The notes beneath the pieces are model-generated. The model was not told the DNA's origin and made no database searches. It was given only the letters and a program-made list of their open reading frames with translations. A program made the translations under genes and the position numbers. From assembly GCF_001721685.1 (NCBI RefSeq), contig NZ_CP012502.1, forward strand, positions 1,426,001 through 1,490,000: a stretch of 64,000 nt of DNA. The letters are read 5' to 3'. Origin of the DNA: Salisediminibacterium beveridgei. GTDB lineage: Bacteria; Bacillota; Bacilli; Bacillales; Salisediminibacteriaceae. Positions 35,416 to 43,489 of this stretch are shown here, in pieces. How positions within the stretch are numbered: the first letter of the stretch is position 1; the number at the start of each line of letters is the position of its first letter.

Positions 35416-36270
35416 ATCTGTTGTATCAGGTTTCAATTTGCTGTTGGAAGTTAACGATTGACCAAGTTCCTTTGATCGATTGCATGCAGCGCTGATGCAA
35501 TCGATCACTGAAGATTGAACCTGATGCTCTTGCAGTATTTTAAAACCTGCTTCAGTGGTACCGCCTGGACTCATAATTTGTTCATAGAGTATCTTTGGTG
35601 GTATATCTTCGGATTTCACACGAATACCTGCGCCCAAGAGAGTCTGTGAGACGAGCTTTCGTGCCATTTCCGGATCGATTCCTTCCTGGATTGCGGCTTT
35701 TTCCATGGATTCCATCAGATAATAGATATAAGCAGGACCAGTGCCGGTCAGTGCAGTCATCGCATCCATCTGATTTTCATCAACTACTTGGATATCGCCG
35801 ATATCGAGAAACAGATTTTTGAAAATCTTATGCTTGGAAGGTGTCATATGCTGTCCACATGCATAAGGAGTCATTGCCTCATTGACAACGGCAGATGTAT
35901 TCGGAATTGCGCGGATAACCGGAATACGAAAAGGGAAAAAGGATTCAAAGTCTTCGGTTGTAATACCTGCCATGACCGAAATCAGTGTATGCTCAGGTGT
36001 GAAGTAATCGAGATAGGGTGTCAGTGCTTCTTGCCAGTCTTTCGGTTTGCAGGCAAGGATGATTACATCACTGTGTTGAATGAGTGAGGCAGGATCACGC
36101 TCTGCCTTGACCTGATATGTTTCTTCCAAGTATCGAAGCCGTGTGTTGTTTGAGTGATTTGTCACTTGGATATGTTTGTGATACCGGCCGTTATTCTGTT
36201 CGTTTGTCCAACCAGCGATCAAGGCTTCTGCCATTGATCCTGCACCAATCAGACTGATGTTTACTGTCAT
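35407..36270 (-). CDS. proI: Pyrroline-5-carboxylate reductase
   Basis: NAD(P)H-dependent last step of proline synthesis. About 287 residues with the N-terminal Rossmann motif LIGAGSMAEALIAGW, VIRAIPNTSAVVNE, and the C-terminal signature TGTGPAYIYYLMESM and SPGGTTEAGFKIL. The gene corresponds to yqjO (proI) in the backbone order. ATG 36270 has SD GGAGGAGA; the longer frame from 36288 includes this SD and is rejected. Proline is a common compatible solute in halotolerant Bacillaceae. Confidence 0.94.
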   Translation of the reverse strand: MTVNISLIGAGSMAEALIAGWTNEQNNGRYHKHIQVTNHSNNTRLRYLEETYQVKAERDPASLIQHSDVIILACKPKDWQEALTPYLDYFTPEHTLISVMAGITTEDFESFFPFRIPVIRAIPNTSAVVNEAMTPYACGQHMTPSKHKIFKNLFLDIGDIQVVDENQMDAMTALTGTGPAYIYYLMESMEKAAIQEGIDPEMARKLVSQTLLGAGIRVKSEDIPPKILYEQIMSPGGTTEAGFKILQEHQVQSSVIDCISAACNRSKELGQSLTSNSKLKPDTTDKQ

Positions 36271-36430
36271 CGGTATCTCCTCCATCATTTATTAGAATAT
36301 TCAGATGATATATGAAGCACATTATGCACCTGGTCAGATCATCTGTCAAGAGGTGAATACTGGAATCTTCAGCGGGTTTTCGTTATACTTTCATCGTTGA
36401 TTCAATATGCAGCAGGGAGTGAAGGATTAT

Positions 36431-37225
36431 ATGAAACAAACATTAACAGGTGAACGCGTCGTGATTACGGGTGCTTCAAGCGGAATCGGTAGGGAAATGG
36501 CCTTGGCTGTTGCCGCAAAAGGTGGTATACCGGTATTGACAGCGAGGTCAGAGAACAGGTTGAGAGAAGTTTCCGAGGAGATTGGCATGCTCTATGGAAT
36601 CAGAGCGCCGGTGTATCGTTTGGACGTGGCAGATACAGATCAGGTAGAGCAGGTTATCGAGCAAATATACAAAGAAGAGGGCGCTATCACTACATTGATC
36701 AACAATGCGGGATACGCCATCTTTGACTATATTGAAGATGTTGATATGACAGATGCCAAGGGCATGTTTCATACGAACGTACTTGGTACAATCGCCTGTA
36801 CAAGAGCAGTCATGAAAAGAATGAGAAATCAACGGTGCGGATCAATCATTTTCGTGGCTTCACTTGCTGGGAAAATTGCTACACCGAAAGCGAGCGTATA
36901 CTCTGCTACCAAACACGCAGTAATCGGATTTGCAAATGCGATCCGGATGGAGACGTCTGAAGATCCTATTTTCGTCAGTACGATCAATCCAGGGCCCATT
37001 GAGACGGAATTTTTCGAGATTGCAGACGCCGAGGGGACATACAAGCAGAACGTAAAATCATTTATTCTGGATGCAAGTGTTGTTGCCGAAAAAGCTGTCA
37101 GGTTGATTATTCGTCCGAAACGTGAACTGGAATTGCCACGATTGTTAAGCGTAGCCGCAAAACTATATCAGCTTTTTCCAGCCCTTGCTGAAAAGATTGC
37201 AGCAAAACAGATGAATAAAAAATAA
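36431..37225 (+). CDS. yqjQ: Short-chain dehydrogenase/reductase (YqjQ-like)
   Basis: 264 residues of the classical SDR fold: cofactor motif TGASSGIGREMA, INNAGYAIF, catalytic Ser in IFVASLAGK and YxxxK in YSATKHAV, and NPGPIETEF. The substrate is unknown. It is divergent from proI, which is also the place of yqjQ in B. subtilis. ATG 36431 follows GGGAGTGAAGGA. The C-terminal 50 residues are more hydrophobic and basic than usual, ending in KQMNKK. Confidence 0.88.
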   Translation: MKQTLTGERVVITGASSGIGREMALAVAAKGGIPVLTARSENRLREVSEEIGMLYGIRAPVYRLDVADTDQVEQVIEQIYKEEGAITTLINNAGYAIFDYIEDVDMTDAKGMFHTNVLGTIACTRAVMKRMRNQRCGSIIFVASLAGKIATPKASVYSATKHAVIGFANAIRMETSEDPIFVSTINPGPIETEFFEIADAEGTYKQNVKSFILDASVVAEKAVRLIIRPKRELELPRLLSVAAKLYQLFPALAEKIAAKQMNKK

Positions 37226-37382
37226 GTCTTTAATGAATTGCTGTTCATTATTTCATCTTATTGTCACGCAATTGTCAATGAAAATTCACCATAAATCAGT
37301 CATGATCATGTATGATATAAATTGTAGTTAACAAACGCTGTGATTCATTTCACAAATAATACCCAAAGAGAGGTCGTTTACG

Positions 37383-37688
37383 ATGATCGTGAAGGATTTA
37401 GTAGAGACAGCGGAATTACTGAGTGACGAAGTAGTCGAAGGATACTATGTCGTTTATGAACGGTTTGAGAATGTTGATTGTCGCTGTGCAGGAAAGAAAG
37501 TAGAAGAAATTGAATGTGACCCAGAAGAGGCTGTTCAGATTTTAACCTGCCCTGAAGATTCTTGCGACTCCTTGAAAAGTATTAAAACTTTCAATATTGG
37601 AAAAGATGTCTCAACAGTTGATGCAGCTCTTGAGGTCATTCGGAAAGAATACAGTTATATCATGAAAGAACTCATGCCTCTTGGGTAA
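37383..37688 (+). CDS. Uncharacterised 101-residue cysteine-containing protein
   Basis: Not recognised. Acidic small protein with five cysteines in about 35 residues (DCRC, IECD, LTCPEDSC), a pattern compatible with metal binding or a redox site. The C-terminal helix (STVDAALEVIRKEYSYIMKEL) is amphipathic. SD GAGAGGT lies 8 bases before ATG. A possible extended -10 (TGATATAAA) is at 37313-37321. It stands alone between the SDR and the phosphatase gene. Confidence 0.7.
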   Translation: MIVKDLVETAELLSDEVVEGYYVVYERFENVDCRCAGKKVEEIECDPEEAVQILTCPEDSCDSLKSIKTFNIGKDVSTVDAALEVIRKEYSYIMKELMPLG

Positions 37689-37756
37689 TCCAAGAGGTTT
37701 TTCTTTTTGGAATAATGATATAATAAAAGAAATTGACTACAGAAAGGGATGAAATG

Positions 37757-38230
37757 ATGATACGGATCATGTTTGTTTGTCTGGGAAATATTTGTCGTTC
37801 ACCCATGGCAGAAGCAATCGCACGTGCAAAAATAAACGAAAAAGGATTGGAAGATAAAATTCATGTTGGTTCTTCGGGTACAGGAAATTGGCACATCGGC
37901 AGGCGCCCCCACGAAGGAACATTAGAGATACTCGAGAAAAAGGGAATTGACCATGCGAATCTTTCAGGTAGCCAGACCAAATCAGCAGATTTTTATGAAT
38001 GGGATTATTTTATTGCCATGGATTCCTCAAATGAGCATCATTTAATAAACCTGAAACCTGATGATAGTCAAGCTGTGATCGAACGATTATTATCCTACCA
38101 TCCATCCACAGGTTTATCAGAAGTGCCAGATCCATATTTTACAGGCAATTTCATTGAGGTTTATGACTTAATTGAGCGATCAATTTCAAAGTTGATTGAG
38201 GAAGTGATTCAACTCCACGTTTCCTCCTGA
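37757..38230 (+). CDS. Low-molecular-weight protein tyrosine phosphatase
   Basis: About 157 residues. The P-loop CLGNICRSPMAEA carries the nucleophile Cys and the Arg of the CX5R motif, and the general acid lies in VPDPYFTG. The family includes YfkJ and YwlE of B. subtilis (YwlE acts on phosphoarginine); the Ile of GNICRS does not by itself separate these. SD AGAAAGGG favours ATG 37757 over 37754. The longest frame starts at an upstream TTG that contains the SD. Confidence 0.9.
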   Translation: MIRIMFVCLGNICRSPMAEAIARAKINEKGLEDKIHVGSSGTGNWHIGRRPHEGTLEILEKKGIDHANLSGSQTKSADFYEWDYFIAMDSSNEHHLINLKPDDSQAVIERLLSYHPSTGLSEVPDPYFTGNFIEVYDLIERSISKLIEEVIQLHVSS

Positions 38231-38276
38231 CGAAAAATGGGAACATTTCTGTAACGATAAGCCGGAGGTGAAGGTC

Positions 38277-39263
38277 GTGCTGGAAGTCAGACGATTTTTG
38301 CAAGCGAGAAAATGGATGAAAAGCAATGAGAGTTTTCTGAAAACCTGGCACGCTCATGTCGGCTACAAACTGAATCTTTTCAGATTGTTCGAATCTGGTG
38401 AGAAAGTCCATACGATAGCGAAAACTTACGACTGGGATGAGGAACTATTGGAAAGCTGGGTAGATGTCGGCTTATCCGTTGGACATCTGAAAAAAAACAT
38501 CACAGGAAGGATTAAGGCGAAGAAAAAAATGGTCCGCTTTGCAACGGTAGACAGTGATGAATCCGCGGGCATTCTTTTGCGGGAAATGATGGAACTTCAT
38601 ATTCCCACGTTGCTGGAATATCCCGATCTGATTCAAAGAAAAGATAAGCGGGTTTATCAGGATCAGGCTTTTGGAGAGGTTGTGGCAGAAACATCCGCAC
38701 TTCTTGAAAAAGCGGCATTGCCGGCTGTCATGAAACTGGTCACAAAATCAAAGCCAGGATCGGCTTTGGATCTGGGGTGCGGATATGGGGGCTATTTAGC
38801 AAAAATTCATCATCAGTTCAAGGGCATGAAGCTTACCGGTGTAGAAAAAAATCGTGATGTCTTTAACTATGCAAGACAAAGATTACCTGATGACATTCAA
38901 CTTCTGAATCAGGATCTAACAGCTTTTTTAAATAATCAGAATGATTCCGTGGATTTGGTGATGGTACATAACTTACTGTACTATTTTCCAAAGGATAAGC
39001 GGGGGGCGTTATTAAAAAATATCAGCGAACTCACTACACCAGGCGGAAAAATTTCCATCATCACACCTATCCATCACAGCCAGTATGGAGGTATGTTTAC
39101 GTCTGCTTTCAATGCTTTCATGACAGCACATGCTAATCTTTATCCTCTTCCGACAATTGATGAATTAAAAGAGCTTGCAACAATATCAGGACTGACTATG
39201 CTATCTGCAGAACCAATCATAAAAGAAGGGGGTTGGTTTATCATAATCTTCACAAAAAATTAA
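38277..39263 (+). CDS. Class I SAM-dependent methyltransferase with N-terminal helical domain
   Basis: About 328 residues. The N-terminal 110 residues are helical and may be a dimerisation or winged-helix domain, as in small-molecule O-methyltransferases. The catalytic domain has SAM motif I (ALDLGCGYGGYL), an acidic residue ending beta 2 (LTGVEKN), and motif IV around VDLVMVHNLLYYFP. The substrate is unknown. GTG 38277 is 8 bases after the GGAGG SD. It lies between the phosphatase and the aldehyde oxidoreductase; a functional link to the latter is possible but unproven. Confidence 0.82.
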   Translation: MLEVRRFLQARKWMKSNESFLKTWHAHVGYKLNLFRLFESGEKVHTIAKTYDWDEELLESWVDVGLSVGHLKKNITGRIKAKKKMVRFATVDSDESAGILLREMMELHIPTLLEYPDLIQRKDKRVYQDQAFGEVVAETSALLEKAALPAVMKLVTKSKPGSALDLGCGYGGYLAKIHHQFKGMKLTGVEKNRDVFNYARQRLPDDIQLLNQDLTAFLNNQNDSVDLVMVHNLLYYFPKDKRGALLKNISELTTPGGKISIITPIHHSQYGGMFTSAFNAFMTAHANLYPLPTIDELKELATISGLTMLSAEPIIKEGGWFIIIFTKN

Positions 39264-39287
39264 CAATTATATTTTTTTATTTGCAGG

Positions 39288-39301
39288 AGAAAGCGTTTAC
39301 A
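39288..39301 (+). promoter_or_regulatory. cre-like site upstream of the aldehyde oxidoreductase
   Basis: AGAAAGCGTTTACA fits the CcpA consensus TGNAANCGNWNNCA at all fixed positions except the first base. Located about 110 bases before the start codon; carbon catabolite control is inferred. Confidence 0.5.
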
Positions 39302-39409
39302 AAAGAGAAGTTTAATAAGTGAAATCTTTTTTCGGACAGATTGTCTCTAAATAGTCTTGATCAACAGAGGCAGACTGTTCATCAAACAACGAATGGGGAG
39401 GTAAAAAGA

Positions 39410-41215
39410 ATGAATTTAGGCGGTTACAAAAATCATGAGGCCTGGGTTAATTTGACAGACGGCACTGTAGAGTATCGTGAACTAAATGAAGAAAATGTTA
39501 GGAAGTACGTTGGGGCTCGAGGTCTTGGTGTGAAGTATATGGTCGATCATGGCATATACGATGTGGAGCCATATTCACCGGATAACATGCTGGCAATCAT
39601 GACAGGTCCTTTAACGGGTACTCGGATTCATATGAGTGGCCGGCTTTGCACAGTCACAAGATCCCCTTTGACTAACACGGTGACGGACTCCCATATGGGC
39701 GGCTGGACTGCGGCTCGTTTGAAGTGGGCAGGGTTTGACAATCTGATCTTCACTGGAAAGAGTGAAAAACCGGTCTACCTTTATGTAGAAGATGGAAAAG
39801 CGGAACTTCGGGATGCTTCTGAATACTGGGGAAAAGGAATACATCATACAATTAAATCTCTTGAAGAGCGTTATGGCAGTAAAGACACCAGCATCATGTC
39901 CATTGGACAAGGTGGCGAGAACCAGATTAATTATGCGGGATGGATGAATGAAGATGATCGGGCTTCCGGCCGTGGAGGAACAGGTGCAGTGGCCGGTTCC
40001 AAGAAATTGAAAGCCATCGTCATTAAAGCTTCTCAAAGAGGGAACATGCCTGAAGCAGCGAATCAGGATGATTATAAAGTTGCAGTTAAAGCCGGACTTA
40101 AAGCGATTAATGAAGGCGCTCTGACTGCACCTAACAAAGGCGGACTTTCTGTATACGGGACGAACGTTTTGATGAACATTATTAACGAATCCGGTGCATT
40201 ACCAACTAATAATTCACAGACGACGGTTTCAGAACATGCAGAAGGGGTAAGCGGTGAAACTGTCCGTGAGGAGATTTTGATCAGCGAACCAACCTGTCAT
40301 GCCTGTCCGGTTGCCTGTAAGAAAGAAGTTGAAGTCTCAGAAGGCAAGTATAAAGTTAAAATGGAGAGCTTTGAGTTCGAATCTGCATGGGCACTGGGGC
40401 CAAACTGTGGTACTGGAAACAAGGAAGCCGTTGCATTCATGATTGATCGTTGCAATGATTATGGCATCGATACGATTGATTTGGGTCATTGTTTCTCCGT
40501 TGTTATGGAAGCATATGATAAGGAATTGATCGAGGAAGGAATTGAGTGGGGTGACGTGGACACGATGATCGAATGGATCGAAAAGATCATTAAACGCGAA
40601 GGTCTTGGAGATATACTGGCAGAAGGCTCCGGGTATGCTGCCGAGAAATTCGGAAATCGTGGACTTGCGATGGTAGTTAAGAATCAAGGGATCCCAGCTT
40701 ATGACCCGCGCGGTATTCAAGGCATCGGTCTTGGATACGCTACCAGTAACCGCGGAGCTTGTCACCTTAGAGGATATACAGTCTCCGCTGAGATCGCCGG
40801 GCTTCCTGAACCGGTTGATCGGCTTGCAGTCAAAGGAAAAGGTGAACTCTTGAAAGTATTCCAGGATCTACATGCTTTCTCGGACTCGTTGGATCTATGT
40901 AAGTTCTCAGCATTTTCAGAGAATGCGGATCTCTATGCGCAACAGTACAGTGCAGTTGTCGGTATTGAACTGACAGGTGACGATATTATGGAAATTGGCG
41001 AGCGTGTCTATAACATCGAACGCTATTTCAATAATAAAGCCGGTTTTGATGCGAAAGACGATCGTTTACCTGACCGTTTCCTCAATGAGGGAGCCACTGG
41101 AAACTCTGAAGGATCCGTTTCTCATCTAGACGAAATGCTCGCTGAGTATTATTCAGCGCGCGGATGGGAAAACGGTGTTGTTACAGAGGAAAAGAAAAAG
41201 CAAATGCAAATTTAA
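39410..41215 (+). CDS. aor: Tungsten-type aldehyde ferredoxin oxidoreductase
   Basis: 601 residues, close to the usual 605 of archaeal AOR. It oxidises aldehydes to acids with ferredoxin as electron acceptor, using a bis-pyranopterin W (or Mo) cofactor. The [4Fe-4S] ligands are Cys296, Cys299 and Cys303 (TCHACPVACK) and Cys497 (LDLCKFSAF), almost the spacing of P. furiosus AOR. Pterin-binding segments include RASGRGGTGAVAGSKKLKA and the GIQGIGLGYATSNRGA region. ATG 39410 has a GGGGAGG SD; the longer frame from 39341 is rejected. A ferredoxin and electron-transfer subunit are not nearby. Two small Gly-Gly-ending proteins are encoded convergently just downstream. Confidence 0.93.
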   Translation: MNLGGYKNHEAWVNLTDGTVEYRELNEENVRKYVGARGLGVKYMVDHGIYDVEPYSPDNMLAIMTGPLTGTRIHMSGRLCTVTRSPLTNTVTDSHMGGWTAARLKWAGFDNLIFTGKSEKPVYLYVEDGKAELRDASEYWGKGIHHTIKSLEERYGSKDTSIMSIGQGGENQINYAGWMNEDDRASGRGGTGAVAGSKKLKAIVIKASQRGNMPEAANQDDYKVAVKAGLKAINEGALTAPNKGGLSVYGTNVLMNIINESGALPTNNSQTTVSEHAEGVSGETVREEILISEPTCHACPVACKKEVEVSEGKYKVKMESFEFESAWALGPNCGTGNKEAVAFMIDRCNDYGIDTIDLGHCFSVVMEAYDKELIEEGIEWGDVDTMIEWIEKIIKREGLGDILAEGSGYAAEKFGNRGLAMVVKNQGIPAYDPRGIQGIGLGYATSNRGACHLRGYTVSAEIAGLPEPVDRLAVKGKGELLKVFQDLHAFSDSLDLCKFSAFSENADLYAQQYSAVVGIELTGDDIMEIGERVYNIERYFNNKAGFDAKDDRLPDRFLNEGATGNSEGSVSHLDEMLAEYYSARGWENGVVTEEKKKQMQI

Positions 41216-41220
41216 TCAAG

Positions 41221-41254
41221 TAAAGGGCATCCGGCTTTTCCCGGATGCCCTTTA
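41221..41254. terminator. Terminator between aor and the opposing small gene
   Basis: 14-base perfect arms TAAAGGGCATCCGG / CCGGATGCCCTTTA with a 6-base loop; the T-run is weak (CTTGTT). Confidence 0.75.
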
Positions 41255-41272
41255 CTTGTTGTATTATTAATT

Positions 41273-41542
41273 TTATCCTCCGGCTCTGAATGTTTTCAGG
41301 CGAAGTTTACGTAAGGTTTCCTGATGGGTGGATTCATCGATCCCTTCTAAATTGACTTTAACAATAGGGATTTCGGAATGCATAAAGGTAAAGAATGTTT
41401 CCGGAAAAACTTCAGCGTGCCATTCATCATGTTGAAAAAGAATGTGGTCGTCGCTGGTTTTCTGGATGACACCACCTAGTTCTTTCAAATAATCGATGAT
41501 GTCTTTTTGTGGTATGCCACGAAATTCAAGATTTTCCATCAT
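41273..41542 (-). CDS. Uncharacterised 89-residue protein ending in Gly-Gly, AOR-linked
   Basis: Not recognised by name. It has a mixed alpha/beta pattern (GIPQKDIIDYLKELGG, DEWHAEVFPE, VKVNLEG) and ends LKTFRAGG, so like its neighbour it has a C-terminal di-glycine. It starts 1 base after the MoaD-like stop, and its SD is made by the GGA-GGT codons of the MoaD tail, so the two are translationally coupled. Lying beside aor, it may take part in tungsten-pterin cofactor synthesis or sulfur transfer; this is inference from context. The start may be ATG 41542 or 41539. Confidence 0.75.
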   Translation of the reverse strand: MMENLEFRGIPQKDIIDYLKELGGVIQKTSDDHILFQHDEWHAEVFPETFFTFMHSEIPIVKVNLEGIDESTHQETLRKLRLKTFRAGG

Positions 41543-41543
41543 A

Positions 41544-41825
41544 TCAACCTCCTGCTACTGGGGGGAAAAGTGCCAGTTCATCCTCCGGCTTGACGGTAGT
41601 TCTGAGCCCGTCCAAGTGAATGACGTTTCTGCCGTTGACGAAAACGTGGACGTGTTGGCGGATCACTTTATCATCTGTGAATAATTCTTCTCCCATTTGA
41701 GGGAAGCGATCAATGAGTTTATCCAGAAGCTGACCAATGGGTTCATTTGCTTCGTAGGGGATCTTTACAGTTTTTCCGTCGCATATTTCCCTGAACGTTG
41801 CAAAAACTTTAAATTCTTTTTCCAT
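41544..41825 (-). CDS. MoaD/ThiS-like ubiquitin-fold sulfur carrier
   Basis: 93 residues with a beta-grasp pattern (KVFATFREICDGKTVKI, PIGQLLDKLIDRFP, HVHVFVNGRNVIHLDGL, EDELALFPPVAGG). The end FPPVAGG is the MoaD-type tail whose last Gly is adenylated and thiocarboxylated to donate sulfur to molybdopterin. Adjacent to aor, it is probably dedicated to the tungsten pterin. No moaE or moeB is in the window. The frame opens at a GTG (41834), but the ATG at 41825 has GAGAGGTG at a normal distance. Confidence 0.9.
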   Translation of the reverse strand: MEKEFKVFATFREICDGKTVKIPYEANEPIGQLLDKLIDRFPQMGEELFTDDKVIRQHVHVFVNGRNVIHLDGLRTTVKPEDELALFPPVAGG

Positions 41826-41909
41826 TATGCTCACCTCTCTTTTCTCTATTATCGCGCTATTTGTATAAAAACTGCAAGAAAAATCTTCCGATCGTTATGT
41901 ACAAGTTTT

Positions 41910-41935
41910 GTTTATCTGTTATATGAAATGGGTAT
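41910..41935 (+). promoter_or_regulatory. Sigma-B-type promoter of the carotenoid operon
   Basis: GTTTAT, 14-base spacer, GGGTAT; the Bacillus/Staphylococcus sigma-B consensus is GTTTAA-N12/15-GGGTAT. It lies 49 bases before the first crtN-like start. Confidence 0.75.
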
Positions 41936-41983
41936 AACTAGAAATACAAAATAAACCATAAGAAAACTTCTGAGGTGACAATG

Positions 41984-43489
41984 ATGAATAAAGAACAGGT
42001 AACAGTGATTGGAGCAGGACCTGGTGGACTGGCTGCAGCGATGATGCTTTCTGCCAGAGGATTTGCCGTGACGGTTTATGAAAAGCAAAACTACATTGGC
42101 GGCAGAACCTCATCGTTTACAAAAGAGGGATTCACATTTGATTTAGGTCCAACTTTTTTCAGCATGCCACACATTCTTGAAGAGGTATTCGAGGCCTCAG
42201 GGCGACGATTACAAGATTATGTTAATCTTCATGAACTCGAGCCTATGTATTCTTTATCTTTTAATGACACTACTGTCAGGGTATCGAGAAACTCTGATGA
42301 AATGAAAGCGGAAATCGCCAGGCACTTTCCCGGTAACGAGGATCATTATGACCGGTTCATCAAGGATACACGAAAAAAAATGAACATTCTGATGCCGGTT
42401 TTACAGACAGAACACAATAAATTGACGGATTATTTCGCGTTTCGCAGTTTGAGAGCCGTTCCAGAACTTGAACTTGGGAAATCATTATATGATGTTTTAA
42501 GCAGTTATTTTGATGACGAACGGCTTAAACTGTCTTTCACATTCCAATCCAAGTATTTGGGTATGTCTCCTTGGGAGTGTCCGGGTGCATTCAGTATCTT
42601 ATCTTATATGGAACATGAGTGGGGAATCTTTCATCCTGAGGGTGGTTTAAATCAGCTCACGAAGGCAATGGCGAGGGTAGTGGAAGAACATGGCGGGCAT
42701 ATCCGGCTTGGTACAGGGGTGAAAAAACTGAAAATTAATGATAAACGGCAAGTTGAAGGATTGATTTTGGATACCGATGAAGAAGTTTCTTCGGACCATG
42801 TTGTTATGAATGCGGATTTTGCTAAAGGGATGGAAATGCTGATTGATGATTCATTAAGACGTGCGCATTCAAATAAAAAATTGGAAAAGAAAAAATATTC
42901 ATGTTCTACTTTTATGATTTATGCAGGTCTGGATTGTCAGGTTGATCTGGATCATCATACGATTTTATTTTCCGATGATTACAAGCAGAACGTCGAAGAA
43001 ATCACACATGCCAAAGTCATTTCGGACGACCCATCCATCTATGTTCAAAATCCGGTTTCCACCGATAAGACACTTGCTCCTGATGGGAAAGCAGGTCTCT
43101 ACATACTTGCACCGGTCCCAAACAATTTTTCGGAGATTGATTGGGAAACGTCGAAAGAGCCATTCAGGGAGCAAATTTGGAAACTGATTGAAGAGAAAAC
43201 AGGAATTACTGATATACAGGATCATCTGATTTTCGAAGAAATTCTGACGCCGCTTGATTGGGAAAATGACAAATATGTCTATAAAGGTGCTACATTTAAC
43301 ATGGCGCATAATCTGGGTCAGATGATGTATTTCCGGCCACATAACGAATATCAGGATTTCGAAGGATTGTGGCTTGTTGGTGGAGGGACTCATCCGGGCA
43401 GTGGTTTACCGACTATTTTTGAATCAGGCCGAATTACCGCAAACCTGATTGCCAACAGTTACAAAACAACCAAGAGGGTTTCCTTATGA
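41984..43489 (+). CDS. CrtN/CrtP-family carotenoid desaturase or oxidase, copy 1
   Basis: 501 residues. FAD motif VIGAGPGGLAAAMMLSARG at the N terminus, the GRTSSF and FDLGPTFFSMP segments typical of phytoene-desaturase-type enzymes, and the C-terminal signature GLWLVGGGTHPGSGLPTIFESGR. Of the C30 pathway, it could be the 4,4'-diapophytoene desaturase (CrtN) or the terminal-methyl oxidase (CrtP/CrtNb); sequence by eye does not decide. SD GAGGTG serves ATG 41984 or 41981. It is the first gene of the operon with a sigma-B-like promoter, and it overlaps the next crtN-like gene. Confidence 0.88.
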   Translation: MNKEQVTVIGAGPGGLAAAMMLSARGFAVTVYEKQNYIGGRTSSFTKEGFTFDLGPTFFSMPHILEEVFEASGRRLQDYVNLHELEPMYSLSFNDTTVRVSRNSDEMKAEIARHFPGNEDHYDRFIKDTRKKMNILMPVLQTEHNKLTDYFAFRSLRAVPELELGKSLYDVLSSYFDDERLKLSFTFQSKYLGMSPWECPGAFSILSYMEHEWGIFHPEGGLNQLTKAMARVVEEHGGHIRLGTGVKKLKINDKRQVEGLILDTDEEVSSDHVVMNADFAKGMEMLIDDSLRRAHSNKKLEKKKYSCSTFMIYAGLDCQVDLDHHTILFSDDYKQNVEEITHAKVISDDPSIYVQNPVSTDKTLAPDGKAGLYILAPVPNNFSEIDWETSKEPFREQIWKLIEEKTGITDIQDHLIFEEILTPLDWENDKYVYKGATFNMAHNLGQMMYFRPHNEYQDFEGLWLVGGGTHPGSGLPTIFESGRITANLIANSYKTTKRVSL

